Shown here piece by piece: positions 62,488 to 64,000 of a stretch of DNA of 64,000 nucleotides (within the stretch, counting starts at the first letter, position 1; every line of letters starts with the position of its first letter). A model generated the notes under the pieces. It had not been told where the DNA came from and ran no database searches. It saw only the letters and a list, made by a program, of their open reading frames with translations. The stretch is from positions 1-64,000 of the forward strand of contig JAIXMO010000043.1 in assembly GCA_025677825.1 (NCBI GenBank), written 5' to 3'. This stretch comes from Helicostylum pulchrum. Its lineage: Eukaryota > Mucoromycota > Mucoromycetes > Mucorales > Mucoraceae. The translations under genes were made by a program, and so were the position numbers.

Positions 62488-63900
62488 CCAGCGGACCAAA
62501 ACGGTCTATGTAATTTTAAAAGATTATTTTCGGCCATCTCTCCTTATCAAACTGATTAAATAGATCCCCCAACCCCCTCCACTTTTGTTAAAATTAAATT
62601 AACCTATTTACTCCCTTTTTTTTAACAATGATTCGACAAATGTATCTCCAACTATGATACGCGTAGATCCTTTAAAAGGCACTAAGCTGACTCAATAGAG
62701 GTCTCTGTCTCGGCATTATGCAAAATATTAGTAATTATTAAACTCAGTTATAAAAGTTCATACAAGAGTTGTATCGGGGCATGCGGACTCTTTCCGCATG
62801 ACTCGACCAGCAAAAAAAAAAGGAACCTTCAAGAATAATATTACTATTTGCAGATCAAAAATATGTTTTGCGCACACGTATACTGACATCCTCTCGGTTG
62901 AAACTATAAATATCGATCATCGGAAACAAACAAATATTTGTAGATCTTTGACTATTCATAATAGATTACTATATAAATTACTATACATTGATCTAGTTAA
63001 GAACAAGTCTAATTCGTGTTGTTGTTTTCACGAATAAAATAAAAAAGGATATTTGGTATAGAAGAAAAATTTAGCGTTTGCAAAGCCTTTAATTCCTTTT
63101 CATGTTTACGAACCATCTGCATTCTACCGTTGATAGTTAGTAAGCTTTATAATGTCCAATGCAAATATCAGTTGCATTATTTTTTATACCAGAATCTAGA
63201 AATAAATATAACTCTAATACTTATCGAAATAAAGTTTCTTTGAAATAATTAGGGATATGAATAGTATGGCGATCCAAATCGACGTGTCCAAAAAAAAAAA
63301 GAGTCGATATTCAATTCAATAAACCAGTACAGTAGTGGCTCTATTTAAAGGCGGCCGAAATGTGTAAGAAAACCACCCTTATATCGATACTACCCTTAAA
63401 TCAGGTCACCCTTAAATAGAGCCGCTACTGTAACATTAAACAAAATACGATACTTTAAAAAAATAATGCATACGTGTATAGACAAATTCTATTATTAACA
63501 TATACTTGAGGTGCATTAACAAAAAAAAAAAACCTGTATTGGTAATTTTATTTTAATAGTCGTGACTTAAAGTAATATTGAAAAAGCGTGATATACACGT
63601 ACAGAAAAAAAAACCCTAAAATTATAAGCACTCATGTACAACTAAGCATCATCAGATTGATTGTAGATTACCTTTTTATTGTGATACTTGGATAAACGAA
63701 CCGAAACCATCCTTCGTTTATACATCGTACGCCTGTGTATACCAACACTACGCTCAATGAACTCGCTTCTAAACCAGACGCACAACTTGAATTATTCTTT
63801 AAATGCGAAATGTTTCAAAAAACCAGTTGTAAAGTTTAAAAAAATAAATTATGAGTCCCCAATTCTAAATATTTTTATTTTTATTTTTTTAAAAAAAAAG
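62488..63900. other. Intergenic region, 1.4 kb
   Basis: Apart from the MITE at 63328-63432, no gene or RNA is recognised. An open frame of 79 codons at 62798 has no family or codon signal. A frame at about 63706-63831 (THPSFIHRTPVYTNTTL..., CEMFQKTSCK) has some coding character but no start. Confidence 0.4.
63328..63432. mobile_element. 101-bp MITE with TA target duplication (Tc1/mariner-like ends)
   Basis: The element spans 63330-63430 and is flanked by TA on both sides. Termini are inverted repeats of about 26 bp: left CAGTAGTGGCTCTATTTAAA, right (reverse complement) CAGTAGCGGCTCTATTTAAG, continuing GGCGGCC against GGTGACC. CAGT ends and TA duplication are Tc1/mariner hallmarks. There is no coding capacity, so it is non-autonomous. 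A related end lies at 21254-21291. Confidence 0.78.
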
Positions 63901-64000
63901 CATTCAAGTATAGAGGAGCCAGTAACGCTATTGCTTTATCAAGTGACGAAGAATCAGACCGCGGCGTAGTCACGCACTCTTCCGAGAACCATGCTCAAGC
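63901..64000 (+). other. Possible coding exon cut by the window edge
   Basis: After a T7A9G acceptor-like stretch (63884-63900) one frame stays open to the edge and looks like protein (FKYRGASNAIALSSDEESDRGVVTHSSENHAQ). A second frame (HSSIEEPVTLLLYQVTKNQTAA) stops at 63969. Which, if either, is used is unclear, and no start is visible. Confidence 0.25.

Noticed and set aside
62798..63037. 79-codon plus-strand frame
   Set aside because: No recognisable features and next to repeat-rich DNA; treated as chance.

Overview
The window is nuclear DNA of an early-diverging filamentous fungus, most likely Mucoromycota. The evidence is AT-rich sequence with long A and T runs, dense short GT-AG introns (mostly 45-75 nt), and fungal-only genes: beta-1,3-glucan synthase, a copper-fist regulator, an NRC-2/Fpk1-type kinase, Atg17 and a divergent Hsp70-like protein of a kind I associate with this group. 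The species cannot be named from sequence alone.

Layout. 0.2-4.8 kb: forkhead factor and Tim50, both minus. 5.3-11.4 kb: glucan synthase FKS, plus, 7 exons. 12.1-13.1 kb: copper-fist regulator rebuilt from 4 exons, one of 14 nt. 13.2-18.5 kb: Q-rich acidic protein, an Erf4/Golgin-A7 palmitoylation cofactor and a secreted GH18 chitinase, all minus. 18.5-22.4 kb: gene-poor, with a roughly 0.9 kb long inverted repeat and one end of a small transposon. 22.4-24.3 kb: AGC kinase. 25.1 kb: box C/D snoRNA candidate inside a non-coding intron. 25.4-34.0 kb: dense housekeeping block (UBX protein, Dim1, sphingoid base kinase, Snf7, Cox14, Atg17). 34.4-43.3 kb: small secreted Cys-rich protein, unknown protein, Vcx1-type Ca2+/H+ exchanger, Psr/SCP phosphatase, Arl2, DUF155 (RMD1/8) protein. 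43.4-47.1 kb: 1053-residue Hsp70-like protein followed by relic sequence. 48.3-62.5 kb: BAR protein, Tul1-type E3 ligase, TBC RabGAP, mitochondrial intermediate peptidase, a damaged F-box gene, and GPI mannosyltransferase 2. 62.5-64 kb: mostly non-coding, with a 101-bp TA-flanked MITE.

Several genes share broad themes without forming a cluster. Cell wall: FKS and chitinase. Endosome and lipid traffic: Snf7, BAR protein, TBC GAP, Tul1, Erf4, flippase-type kinase, sphingoid base kinase. Mitochondria: Tim50, Cox14, Oct1. Many genes are paired head-to-head over 180-480 bp, and psr/arl2 are tail-to-tail with overlapping stop codons.

Exon junctions were placed by hand from splice consensus, reading frame and family conservation, and all are predictions. 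I found no tRNA, rRNA, CRISPR array or prokaryotic-type system. The least explained items are the Hsp70-like protein, the snoRNA host, the two repeat families, and three genes with anomalous junctions or lesions (atg17, tul1, F-box).
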